From Trichoplusia ni (lineage: Eukaryota; Arthropoda; Insecta; Lepidoptera; Noctuidae): 64,000 bases of DNA. This document shows positions 36,561 through 48,900 of this stretch, in pieces. The notes below the pieces were generated by a model. It was not told where the DNA came from and did no database searches. It saw only the letters and a list, made by a program, of their open reading frames with translations. How positions within the stretch are numbered: position 1 is the stretch's first letter; each line of letters starts with the position of its first letter. The translations under genes and the position numbers were made by a program. Where the stretch lies: contig NC_039480.1 of assembly GCF_003590095.1 (NCBI RefSeq), forward strand, positions 8,099,328 to 8,163,327, written 5' to 3'.

Positions 36561-37149
36561 GTGGCTTGCTTTATTTAAAGGTTATTTATTTCATCGTGTA
36601 CCTATGTATCTGATTTCAAGTTTACATGCAAAATGAAAGAGATAGGTAGAGTGTGAACTATTATTATACAAGAAAGAGGACGCGCTACTCTTTTTGACGG
36701 CTGAGATGACAAGTAGAAGTGAAAATGCATAAAAATGACCATCACTAACTTGGTTATTATTATGTAATTCTTTTATTATACTTAATTCAACTTTGTCATA
36801 CTTTTTGTAATTCTTATGAAACCTGTTCTTTTTATTTATTAGCGCTGACTTTGGATAAATACAGTCAGGAAGGACTTAAGAGAAATTTTTAAAATGCATT
36901 TTTAAAGTCTCCTAGTCTCATAGATACTGAAAGCTATTTACTATTACCATAAAAGCGACAGGAAATATCGTTTTCAACCCTGCCAAAGCTATTTTAAGTC
37001 AGACTGAGCACATTCAATTAACTTTAATTCCTTTATATTGGATACTTTCACATGTGGGTGCAAATTTAAAAAAGTGCGAGTAAGCCTTACGACGGAGAAG
37101 GTTCCGTCCAAATAGACAAAAGGTAAACTAAAAAAAAGAATTTCCCAGA

Positions 37150-37262
37150 AAAAAATAGGACGGATAGACAGACGGAAAGGCAGTCGGACAGACAGTCAGG
37201 CGGACAGCGGGCCCTCATTAACTGGGTTCCTTTTTTACCCTTTGGGTACGGGACCCTAAAAA
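37150..37262 (-). repeat. Family D repeat, reverse copy
   Basis: A run of GACAGACGG/CAGTCGGACAGACAGTC units, then TTAACTGGGTTCCTTTTTTA and CCCTTTGGGTACGGGACCCT. The best preserved 5' terminus of the family in this window. Confidence 0.58.
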
Positions 37263-38483
37263 AATCCTATACACTTAAGGTAAGTAAGCTACTACAGATA
37301 ATCTTATTAGTTTAAAGTTGAATAACAGATGAACAATAATTTATACCCATATATGTAGGTATAACCAAACATGGTCATAATAATTTTATATAGTTTTGTT
37401 TTGCTTACAAAGAGAACAAAATCCAAAGTTTTTTGGCACAATTTCAAGCACTTGAATTAAAACCAGCATCCTGCATAGTCCAAAACAAACAAGTTTAGTG
37501 ATTTATATTTTGTCCCTCTGTGTAGACCGTATATAAATCAATTTACGTATTTTGCAAAGCAAGAATAAGGGTAGGTACTTTCATGCCACAGCACATTAAG
37601 AAGTGAGATTTATAAGTAGTCCAGTATGTTTGTAGTGACTGATTTGGATGCTTACCTATGTCCAATTTTGGGATTCCGTACCTAAAAGGTTCAAACAAAA
37701 CCATATAAAAGCGGTATAACAACAATTGGTTAAAGTGTTACCTTAAGGACGCGCCATAGAGCGAGTCCCCCAAGATAATCCACCGATTCAATACATAAAC
37801 AAAACAAAAATAGATTTTAATCAATTGAAGGTATGGGCAAAAATATAATGTTTTGCGCTCTTAAACTTGATCAGATTCAATCTATAAGCAATCACTAATC
37901 TAAAATAGTTGGTGTCATAATTTTAGTGTTTGCCTTTGTTAAACATTCGTGTTCTTTGTTAAATTAAAATCACAGTATATAGACTCGCATAATCGTACTA
38001 ATATTTCGACTTTAAAACGTGTTACCCGTATTATAAAGCTGAAAAACAAAGACATGGAATCGACACGTCCTTATATCTGTAAAGAGAAGTCAATTTGATG
38101 TATTTCAACATATTTAAATCATCGTTTATCTACATTATAGAGTTTTAAAGTCTGGAAGATTGCAAACTGCGGTCAGTAATACAAACTATCACATGTACAC
38201 TCAGCAGCAAAAACTGTTTTCGAAGCTCCTTAATGCAATAAAATACAAGAAACTTGAATGCCACAAAGTGGGTTCAATGAAAGAATTAACAGTATGCTCA
38301 CTTGCCAATAAAAATGTCGACGTGGCATTGCGGTTCCACGTATAGATTTGTAGGTTTGAAGTGCAGCTTTGTTCCCAACACAGACAAAGTAGGTACCAAT
38401 GAGACTTTTTCAAAGTTTATGTACTTTCTTAATTATTCTAAGATAACACTGATACTGACAAAGTCGAATAGAACATGACGAAA

Positions 38484-38575
38484 CCTGGGTTCTCAAATAT
38501 TGGAATCTGAAATCGCAAACCCGCAGTGCTGATCAATGCTCAAACCTTCCTTATATAAAAGGAAGCTTGTTTTCA
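38484..38575 (+). mobile_element. LINE 3'-end fragment, short
   Basis: TCTCAAATATTGGAATCTGA, AACCCGCAGTGCTGATCAAT and GCTCAAACCTTCCTTATA match the copies at 11480-11630 and 56385-56530. The downstream part is missing. Confidence 0.5.
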
Positions 38576-40094
38576 ACAGTTGTTTGTTGGCTTACCAGTA
38601 TTCTAAGTATTTAAAAACAATATTGGCAGTTTATAAATGCGCTTTTGTTGACTTTCGTTACTGACTATACCTTATACACAAGTTTTGTCTCACGTAAGCC
38701 TATTACTGGTCGACTCTTGCTCCAGTGTGTTGCGCCATGACACCCGTCCATATTTATCACGCTGTGGCGCGCTGCAATGTTCTCTAAGTCTCTTGTTACT
38801 GGTAAGTATATATATAATAACTTATCTGGAAAGCTCATTTTATGATCTTCTTTGGTGTCTGCAACTGAATGGTCTCATCTGGTTTCTTCTTTACGATTTT
38901 TCTGGTCTGATTGGTAGATGACTAATAAAATGATGTAACAAAATGGCACAGATTCCGGAATCAACATACTGTTCTGTACCTACAGACATATTGTTTTAAG
39001 ATTTTGCGATTCTGCGCTTAAAGATTTTGCACTATACAACTGTACGTAACGCATTTGAATTATGTGTTTAATTATAAAGAATAACTGAATACTAGTAAAT
39101 TCTTATTTATCCCGACGTTTTAGCCGACTAGCAGTGGCCGTGGACACGGGTGGACTGATGACAATCAGCAGCGTCATCCTGTCATGCTAGTTTCTGCTAT
39201 TACCCTCACTTAACTTTAGAATTATTAGTCTTCGTGTTTAAACAGCCAATTTCCATACGATGTAATATAAATTTATTTATTAAGAAACTCAATAAGGTCT
39301 ACATTCGGTACTCACAAAACTTCAATAATCTTTATATAATAGAATTCTACAAAAGCTACAAAGAGAAAGTTGCCATTTAAATCGAGGTTTTACGCGTTAT
39401 ACAATAAAATATTGTTAAGGAATGTTGCGTTACTGTAAATAACAGCGAAACTTGCTAAAATGCTTCCGTTGGTAGGACAAGCGCGATGTTAAACAAAACT
39501 TTTCCCATTATGAATCGTTTAAGCATCGGCTGGAAGAGCCTTGATAATTCAATTAAGCCTTTCTTGAATAATAACTTTAGAAAATTATGGACAGAGATGG
39601 ATTGGGCCTTTCCAGTTTATGAACGTAACACAGTATAACGCGGCCTTTATGAGGTCCCCTTACACTGATATGGCGATGGAGACTAATTAAAATGTTGATG
39701 TAAGGAGGTCGTTATGTACTGCTAAAGTATCGCCGAAGGACCTTTAGGTGTTAATTTAATTGAGAATAAGACTCATGTTTACTAATTCAATAAATTAAAC
39801 TGGAACAATGTTATAGCGTAGGAGGGTAGAGTAGTAAGAAGATTGTTGTTTGGGGTGAAGCAGGGCCAATTTGTAGGTTCCTACCGGAGCCGCGCTAAGC
39901 AACCGTAAGCAACTGCAGCAAAGTTCAGGACTGCTATCACTATAACACTATCTCTTCAATTAAGACTTGCTTTTGAGGAGGAGACACAGCGCTCTATCAC
40001 GTGTAATAATATTACTCTAAGTTGAGGTGCTAGACTCTCTGTGTTAGATCTGGACACATCATTATAATATAATAATATTTAACTCCGCAACTTA

Positions 40095-40325
40095 ACACAC
40101 GACATCTAGTTTCAAACTAAGCAAAGCTTGGATTATGATTACTAGACTAGATACACACACATACTTAAATATTTCCAAGTAGGTACATACATATCTATTA
40201 TTTCAGATAAATTGCCCCGAACAAATGATCGTGCCAATCACAAAAAAAAAGAATTTCTTGGGTGGGAATCGAAAACATGACCTCCGGTATAGCAGTCAGT
40301 GCTACTAACAACTAGACAACACAAA
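40095..40325 (-). mobile_element. tRNA-derived SINE, family C, full-length-looking copy
   Basis: On the minus strand: A-box region TTGTCTAGTTG (40309-40319), ACTGCTATACCGGAGGTC, a decayed B-box (40265-40275), a body, and a 3' part CCAAGCTTTGCTTAGTTT shared with 50026-50153. The body is about 100 bp longer than in the other copy. Confidence 0.68.
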
Positions 40326-43300
40326 CAGAACCACAAACAGACAGGCCAGTCAAAATCTATTTTATTTATTGTAATATATACTGTCACTAAAACTAATAAA
40401 AACCAATATAAGAGTCTCGAAATTTGAAGATCTGTTCACAAAATTCGCTCTCAGCGATTAGTTCCACAGATTGAACGTCGTTCGATGACATGAAATCAGG
40501 TATCGGATCTTTTAGCAATTATGATTATCTTTATAGGGCACGAGGGTTCCCTTCTAAGAATATCCCTTATTTTATTTTATGTAGCAAAGCTTTTCTACTA
40601 AAAAATGTTTTTCAATTTCTCGTAATTGCAAAGTACAAAATAAATGAAAACACGACTTATACTGGTTCTCTGTATAACCGATATTTGTTATTATTTTTAG
40701 ATACTATCAAAAATATTTAAATTTATCTAGAAGTAGCAAAAAAGCTAAGAAAACTGTTTGCGTTTTGAAACAAATTCAGGTTCTCTCGCAAGTTTTTGGG
40801 CTGTTCCACGTTTGGTATAGTCGTAACTCGTAGATGACTACTATAATCCATCATTATTAAGTGATTTTGAATCCATTTTGGATTGCAAAAACGAAGCCTC
40901 CAATGAGCCAAAGGTAGAACGGTTTACTCACACTTATTGATGGAGATAGCCCGACTATTATAATAAGATATCTTTTATGAAAATAATTGCAAGGTGAAAA
41001 TTCCAAGATATACCAAGTGCTTATAATAACGTACTTAACAAATTCTTCAAAAGGTTTTAATCATATTCTTAAATCCATCGTCTTAAGAGCTTAATGTAAG
41101 TACTTTTTTTAAATCCTATTAGTGTTCGCTATAATTGTTTTATAAAAGGTCCGGCGGCCGGCCCTGCCCCGAGTCACTGTTGCTAGCCTGTTTGTAAACG
41201 GCTTTATTTATGCAGGATAAAACAAAGGAAAATATTGCCTCAGTTCTTGGTATTAGGGTCAATCCTCACTGAAAGAGTATAAGCGCGCACTTTCCGTAAG
41301 AGTAGTGACACAAGGCAAGGCGGGTCGTGCAAGGTCTTGCCTCGCGGCGCATTGACCACCTTTGCTAACGAATTACAGTGAACGATTATCCCACGAAGAT
41401 AAAATTCAAAACTATTTGTAATACTTTGCCTCTTAAAGGCGGACGACCTCTGCTCGTTTTTGTGTGTGTGTAGGACCTTTAGTAGCACGTGTATAACTGC
41501 AAATAAGGAAGATTAAGGAGATGAAGTGTTGCAAAGAAATCGTGTTTCACTGGCCTAGTCAGACTTAACTAAAAATAAAGAGTAATTATTGATCTAAAGA
41601 GAGAATAAAAATATAGTTATAAAATAGTTTAATTAAATATAGTTTTCGTTTTTACATACATACCTGAAATTTGAAAATTGATTCACAATTTGGCAACCAC
41701 TTCGTCTCTATAAATGGAGAAAGCTTTATTATATTTCAAGAAAACAAACCAATAAGAACTTCCTCCTATTTTGCATCTATTAAGAATACTTACCATTTAC
41801 ACAGAATACATAGATTGAGCAGTGCCTGCAGAGGGGGCCACTGGGCCTACCACCACAAATAATACTGCTTTGGTTGTAGGCCAGTCCAGGACACTGCATT
41901 TATTTATTCATTATAGAAAACTCCATTTTCTAGCGACAATTTAACCATGGCGATTTAAAAGCGACCATTTTTCTCGGATGGTAATCATTAAATGACTCCT
42001 GCCGCTTTGGTTGAAGACGCAGGGAGTGTTGGACTTTCTAAACGTCACCATGTTCCTCCTATACTCTTTTTGCACCAGGGTAACCCGTTCGGACAATATC
42101 GTTGAGGCTATGACCTCAGACTTTGTTTCGACGCCTCTTCTCAGGGTGACCAATTAAGAAATGTCAACTCCAGCTGGCATGAAAAAATGTAAACGTCTAT
42201 CGTATTTTCAGGATAAACTATTTCATTTCAATTTTAAAAACGAGAGAGCGCACTGTATTTCGGAAAGCGCCGTTTCTCTTCCACACCTGCATGAGTTTTA
42301 GACCGAGTTTTAAATTAAAAAGTTTGGTAGTAGGCCTTCTGTAATCGATAAAAGGCGAATGTTAATTCGCTCGTATTCAAATTATCTGAGTTCGTTACCG
42401 GCCGTGTTCTCCCCAGGCGAGGAACTCAAACATTACCTAATTAACTGTAAGCCTTCTTCGGTACTTCGTGTACAATTTTTACTTGAATGTTCGTTTTGGT
42501 TTTGTTTTTAAACTACCCTTGTTTTTGTGTTTGTGTTGTTTATAATGCTGTATATTTACACACTGCTAATAAAATGGAATTTTTCTTCTAAACATACAAA
42601 TTAACCTCTAGGAAGAGTGCATTATTACGGCTTTCAGTTCCCTCTCATTAAAATAGAAGCTCCTAATTCAATCATCATCGGCGGTTAAAAATAAGATGTT
42701 TAGGTTAAAACCACAAATAAAACAAGGCACTCTTTTGATTTGATTTATTTTCGTAATATTCAACTGTTGACAGATAACAAATGATCTTACAATATCCAAT
42801 TTGTACATAATGACTTAAGAAAATATGGCAACACTCATATTTTAACAATAAATACATGATGGTACTCTGGTGTTTATGATTTTAAGAGGTTGTAGAAAAC
42901 TAACTAGTAAGGGAAGAACTTGATGTGTTAGGAGCCATTTTGAAACACCCATTTTACCACATTTCCACTAATTTTCGTATATGGCAAAACAGGTGTCTTT
43001 TTTATTTGCTTACGATTTCAACCATTTCTTTTTCAAGCCTTTATATGTATCGCAACGTAAGTCATTTTTAATGCATTGAATATTATGGTTGAAACGTCGA
43101 TTGTCCTAAAAACAAGGGGATGACATGAAAGTTATTTTAATTGTAGTCGTAACAGTTACTTATAAACAGTTCTGAAGCTTAAACATTAAAATATCAAGTA
43201 AAAATTAAACAATACTTTTGTCAACGATTAAAATGTAAGTGGCTTACTGGTACGTCTTATACTTTTCTCAGCCCCTTGTTTCTAGTTTCATAATAATAGG

Positions 43301-43979
43301 TACAGTCTAAACAATGGAAACATTTAACAAGTTATTTAGACAGTCAGTGAGACGATTTCAGCTTAGTTAAAATACTAGTCACAATAAATAAGCTTGTCTT
43401 TTTACAAATCATAGGCGTATGATCTACAAATACAGTTGAAATTACATATTTCGAAGCGTTTCTTAAGTAGAAATTAGAAAAGAAAACTGTACAAAGACCT
43501 TATTACCTCGCAAACAAGGTTTATTTTGGTTAAAGTTAAACAAAACACTCGATATCATGTCGATGGTACTGTAAATGCGGTATTATCCTGGCACAGCTGT
43601 CGCTAAGCTCACAGTCACACGTCCCGGTACGATTCAATTGAGTTTCGCTCGCAGAATTGTTGTTGATTCTAATCGCTCTGTTTTGATAACAACAAACGCA
43701 AATGCATCATGTTGTTTAATCGTCCCGGCAGCTAGCGCACTAAAACAGTCCGCCAGTGAGCGTAGACACAGCCATGAAACAATATCCATAACATTTATAC
43801 AACAAGTAATACAGCTCGATAAACTCTGGGGAACCAGTCAAGTTTCGCCAAACAAAACATTCACTATGTACTGTAATTTAAAATTGAACGACGAATGTTT
43901 AACAGCTAAAATGCTCTCTAAATAGTTTCAACAAACAACGTTATTCAACTCTTAGTAGAGAAGTAGATTAATGATCGCC

Positions 43980-44760
43980 CAAGGTTGAGTGAGAGGGGCG
44001 CGCCGCCGCCGGCATCTATACACAATGAAGTAGTAACAATGGATGCGGTCCCCGCACTACACGACGCCCGCACCCGTTCGTTGAAAAACTTGAAACGACC
44101 CCATTACCGCACACTTATCAACAAAATTTATATAAACATCTCTTTAAAATATCTGATATGAAGAATAACTATTCTAAAATTGTCTTGTGCGCTAACATGC
44201 AAATACAAGGAAGACGATAATTATTATTACAAAAATCACTGAAACACGCAAGTTTTCCAACGAACACTTTGCTCGCTAAAGAGAAAGTACATTTATTCGT
44301 AAGTAGATCACATCAGAATTAATGAATAATAATGTGGTGCTTGAAATTATTACTCGGTGACACTTTAAAATACATTAATTCGAAATGTAAAAATATTTAC
44401 ATCGGCCTTCCATTGCCGCTAACCGTCCAATTTGTTTGGTATTGAGTCGCGGCCGTTTCAGCGTCGCTGGAACGCATTCCTATACCGCACAACCCGATCC
44501 GTACTGCTCGCAGTGGTCGCATATCATTCACATATTGCATACTCTCTCTCTATATCCATCGCTCCGGTGAGGAGTCCGTTCGTTTCTGTGGCCACGCTAA
44601 GATATTCTAAAACATGGCGTCCGCGTCGATCCTGTAGACGCCGCGACGCGAGCTCCGCGCGTGTCACCCGACTCTTTACCGTCTTTCGGACACCTCGCAC
44701 GTTACTCTATCGTCACGTAATACTGCAAAATACCTACGAAGACATCGATCCCCGTCAACA
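43980..44760. promoter_or_regulatory. GC/CpG-rich stretch, possible promoter or first exon of an unidentified gene
   Basis: Two GC-rich, CpG-rich patches (about 43995-44100 and 44440-44720) stand out in otherwise AT-rich DNA. A long plus-strand open frame here (44432-44809) reads as arginine- and serine-rich with no known domain, as expected of a GC-rich non-coding region. On the minus strand an ATG at 44411-44413 is followed 13 bases later by GTAAAT, which could be a short first coding exon with a donor. The strand is undecided and no product can be named. Confidence 0.3.
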
Positions 44761-45639
44761 CAATGATCGAACATCACAATTTAGAAATTGTACGACTAGG
44801 TATGTTTAACGTTTATAAATTTCAGAAAAGTCCTATCTATGATACTATAAGTTTGCTACGCATTATTATATAGGTACCTATTACAACTACGCTCTTACCA
44901 ATCATACCGATACGATATCCTCCGGACATGTTTCTGCGCCCAGACGTCATGTTGCCGAGTAATCAGGTTTCAATCATTAGAGTGAAGCAAATCATTGAAT
45001 TTTATTACTTATTTTGGCAGTTTTTAATAAGAAAATATTATTATGCATACACCGCCACAAATACTTTATCGATCGCCATTTAAAGCGACTACGCCTAAAA
45101 AATTATAATTAGACACTGCGCTTTCAAAGCAAACGCCCCAAATGTTGAATTAAAACATTTGGTTATGTTTTTACATGATGTAAGTTAAGTCCATAGCCGG
45201 GAAATATTTTCAATAAGCATCTTCGTCATAAGTTAACAAGTTGGATAAGATAATCTCGATTTTCGTTTCTGCACCCAGCTGTGGGCCTAACTAACATAGT
45301 AAACATTACAAATTACTGTATAATACACAAAAAAATACGGCGTACTCGTAACTCAAGCGAGTCCACAACGTCGAATACTTATGAATGTAATACGACACGT
45401 TGGTTCACTATTTACCTTTGGTTAACCGACTACGAGCGATGAATAGGTATCCAACTTAAACCACCATCAACATCCACATAATTAGACCTGGATTACGTCA
45501 CACGTGCATGCGAATTCTGTTTGCCGGTGACTTTCCTGTTACCATAATATAAAACGGTAAGTTATCCTTAAAGTTATAACATTCAACAAATATTCTTAGG
45601 AATTATTCGCATTACTGGCTAATCACGAAGCACTGCAAA

Positions 45640-45794
45640 GATAAGATATATAAGTCGATGGTACGATGTAGGTATGCAGCGGCGATGACGTGATGATGAG
45701 ACGACGTGAGTCGGCCGGCAGCACAGAGCTCGCATGCAGGTCTCCCAGCCCCGGAGCCGCGCGGTGCGGGGGGCTCTTGTCGGCGACACCTCGT
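45640..45794 (-). other. 3' UTR of the ERK gene (start only is certain)
   Basis: Below the TAG stop the sequence stays GC-rich to about 45650 and then turns AT-rich, consistent with transcribed 3' UTR. I see no AATAAA on the minus strand until 45001-45006 (TTTATT on the plus strand), which would give a UTR of about 0.8 kb. The true cleavage site is not determined. Confidence 0.5.
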
Positions 45795-45914
45795 CTACGC
45801 GCCTTCGTTGAGTTTCTTGAAAAGTAATGTCTCCTCAAAGATGTACTTCTTGAGTGTCTCCTTGGGAAGGTCATCGAGCTCCATCGCGAATCGGAAGGGC
45901 TCCTCCGCCACGGG
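45795..45914 (-). CDS. rl: ERK terminal coding exon g
   Basis: 120 bp: 39 codons and the stop TAG (45795-45797), after acceptor CAG at 45915-45917. It starts PVAEEPFRFAMELDDLPKET, continues KKYIFEETLLFKK and ends LNEGA. The IFEET helix that packs on the kinase core is conserved. The last ten or so residues differ from both fly and vertebrate ERK, as expected of the variable tail. Confidence 0.96.
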   Translation of the reverse strand, partial: PVAEEPFRFAMELDDLPKETLKKYIFEETLLFKKLNEGA

Positions 45915-48900
45915 CTGTAAAGAAAATTCGTCCTTGAACCGAGTCCGGCAACGTGTTTATTTTTGTTTACTTATACATAAATGTATTACATTATCATAAG
46001 ATTTCCCTTTTAAAGACATTTCCATGTAGTTAAATAATGTAAAGTGCGTACACCTTATTCATGAATCTAAATTGGCAGAGCAAATTATCTTGTAATTTGA
46101 GTGAAAAGAACGTTTGATCATTTGGACTTAGTATGAATAAAACATTGTGGAGGCTTGAGCTTTGTATCTGGTGGACAATATGTTGGTATAGCAGGTTGGT
46201 AACAAGCAGTTATGTAGCTGTAATTTACGTGTCCCGGGTGATTCGTGCGCTCGTACATAATGTCCATCATTCACGCTCCTATATTTACGAATTTTCCCCG
46301 TGGACGAGTGAGTAATCAGCAATTATCGGCACGCCTCGGGGTGTTAACGTTGAATTTTAAAATTAATACTTAAAAGGTTCAAATTATATTTGTTGCTTGA
46401 GAAGAGAATCAATTTTCTTTAAGCGTGAAAATGTAGTTAACGTCCACAAAAATCATATTCTCATTTATAATAAAAAAGGAAGAACTTTATAATTACTGAC
46501 ACGGAACCATACAGCCTCATAACTTTATCAATGGGAGCGTGGCAACGAGGAAATTCTCCCGAGGAGTTTTAATTAGTCCTGTATTGTTGAATATCAATTA
46601 CAATTGATAGCATTTACATTCTAGAGGGCGAAGCATACCGCTTCGAGAACAATACAGGGTGGGTTACACATAGTAGCGACTATACCAGTTTTGTAACTAT
46701 GTCATATTATGAGGGCTATTATGTAGAACAGGACGTTTATTTTTAAATAATAAAAAAAAACAGAACGTAGTTACATAAGTATCAAGTATAATTATAACTC
46801 TCCAAAAAAAAAACTTTCTTTTGTCCTATTACAGAGCAGAGGTCCAAATCTAGTTTTGTTGTATTTGATGTTACTGACGTTGCTCTAAATTGCATATTTA
46901 TATACTCCCGTATTTTGTTTTGCCAATACACATTGGCAGTAATTTTGAATAATATAAGCTCAAGCATTCAACAAAGGCTCGCAGACGCGCCTCATTTCGT
47001 TTCGAATCCCGTTCGAACACGCTTCAAGTATTTTAGCTAGAAATGCCTTCAAAACATCCTTATTTACTTTCCCTTTCAACTTGGCTTATTCATTTAAAGG
47101 AAAACGACACTTTTTAAGCGGCCAACAAACTTGACCTACATCGCCAATTCAATAAGAAAACTTCAAATTTTCCATTAAAACCAAAATTTTATGCGAATTT
47201 TCCATATTTGCACAAGTTGTATGACTGTATCTACAGGAAAAGGGTTGTTTATTTCTCCTTTATAAAGTTGTATCGTTATATTGAAAATAAGAGCATCGAG
47301 AGTCAGTACACGGGTGTCAGACAGTGAGTAAACACACTTAAGATGCAAATATGACGCACGAGGAAAATGCATTCAACATGTTGCATGCATTTAATAGTGC
47401 CAAGCACACGTTATAAAATGAACGATGCATTTTTCAACGGGAAAAATGTTTTCTGCTTTGGGTGTGTTAACTGAGACTGAATTGATATTTTTTTTAAATA
47501 ATGTTTTTTATTAGGAGGTAGTTCCTGAGTTTAGAAAAGGTTTTTTTTAATAATGTTTTGCACACAGAGCAAGAAGAAATATTTACGAAAGTCAATTTAC
47601 GGTTGAAGAATTAAGTAAAAAGTCTTAAAATATCTCAGTCCAAAAAATCAGGTAACAAATTTAATATTCGCTTATTTACCTACCTATGTAACAATTACAG
47701 GTGCCAGATTTCACGGCGACTTCAAACTTAAGCCGCGTTCCAACCACAACGTTTCGCCGCCGCAGTGTATTGAGAGATACGTATTCTATTGTATTTGAAT
47801 CACACCCAACAATACGAGTCAGTCGCTGTTGAAAAATACTAAATAGAGCCTGCTCACAAACTCTATGACTGAACGGTGTGAACACAATGAATCTCTCTAG
47901 AAGAACAGGGAGTTAAGCAAGACTTGTACAAACCTCATCATTAGGATCGTAGTACTGTTCAAGGTAAGGATGCGCGAGGGCCTCCTCGACGGTGATCCGC
48001 TTGTGAGGGTTGAAGGTCAGCATGCGGTGCAGCAGGTCGAGCGCGCGCGCGTCGGCGCCGGGGAACAGCTCCGCCCAGGGCACGCGCGGCTTGTACGGCA
48101 GGGACTCCAGGTAGCCGCGAGCCTGGAGACAAATACCAATCTTAATCATCTATTTATGATATATACATGTAGGTCACCGTTAGCTTAAAACACGGAGGAT
48201 GTGCCTTCAAAATATTTAGGTGGTACAATATGCTTTGAAGTATTATTAATTTAAAAAGAATATTGCCCCATCGCTTTCGAAAGTACACAAGTTATAAATG
48301 TAGAATAAATATTTTTGGCTTTATGATTTGACAAGACAAGGTGTGTCGGATTTTGCAAATCCATACTTATGATAATATATCATAAAAATACAACAAAGTC
48401 ATTGTTAAAATAGAACACCGTTGGTAGGAAAAAACTCCACACAACATTTAATACATTATAACACGTATGTATGAGTTTCGTATGTATAAATATTATGAGA
48501 ACATTTAAAACAAGTTAAAATCTCCATAATTATGGGCAGAGGGTTTGAATTTACATATTATTTAACCCTTTTATGTTTCTACTTATATTCATTTGGAACC
48601 TATTATAATAATGGCTTTGAAACAATTGTAGCAATTTAGATAGGCGTCATTTTGCGTGAACTTTGTAACTGTATTTCATTATAATTTGAGTTTTTTTTTC
48701 AATTGTTTCGTTGAAGTGTGCCATTAATATAAGTCATTTAGATAAATAATGAAATAACATATACAGGGTTAAAGCCTTCTTAGTTCCCACTTCTGGATGG
48801 AAAAATAACTCCCTTTTGCCTTCCAAGCCTTTCTAACTTCAGCAATAATGGCAAAAGGTAAAAATTATAATGCCGTACAATTATTATTTATTATCAATAT

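Larger units (their letters stand above)
33729..43979. other. Gene-poor stretch with a few repeats
   Basis: Contains the repeats listed separately (35785, 36476, 37150, 38484, 40095). Short frames such as 34751-34939, 35292-35507, 40490-40720 and 43575-43925 were read and show no recognisable product. A GC-rich spot lies at 41150-41175 and another at 41280-41370. Confidence 0.55.

Noticed and set aside
43575..43925. 116-residue plus-strand open frame
   Set aside because: No recognisable family and no splice or homology support; may be a spurious frame near a promoter-like region.
44432..44809. 125-residue plus-strand open frame, Arg/Ser-rich
   Set aside because: Lies in the GC/CpG-rich stretch, where long frames arise by composition; no domain or plausible protein-like segment was recognised.
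47970..48188. Plus-strand open frame opposite an ERK exon
   Set aside because: Shadow of the GC-rich coding exon at 47934-48122.
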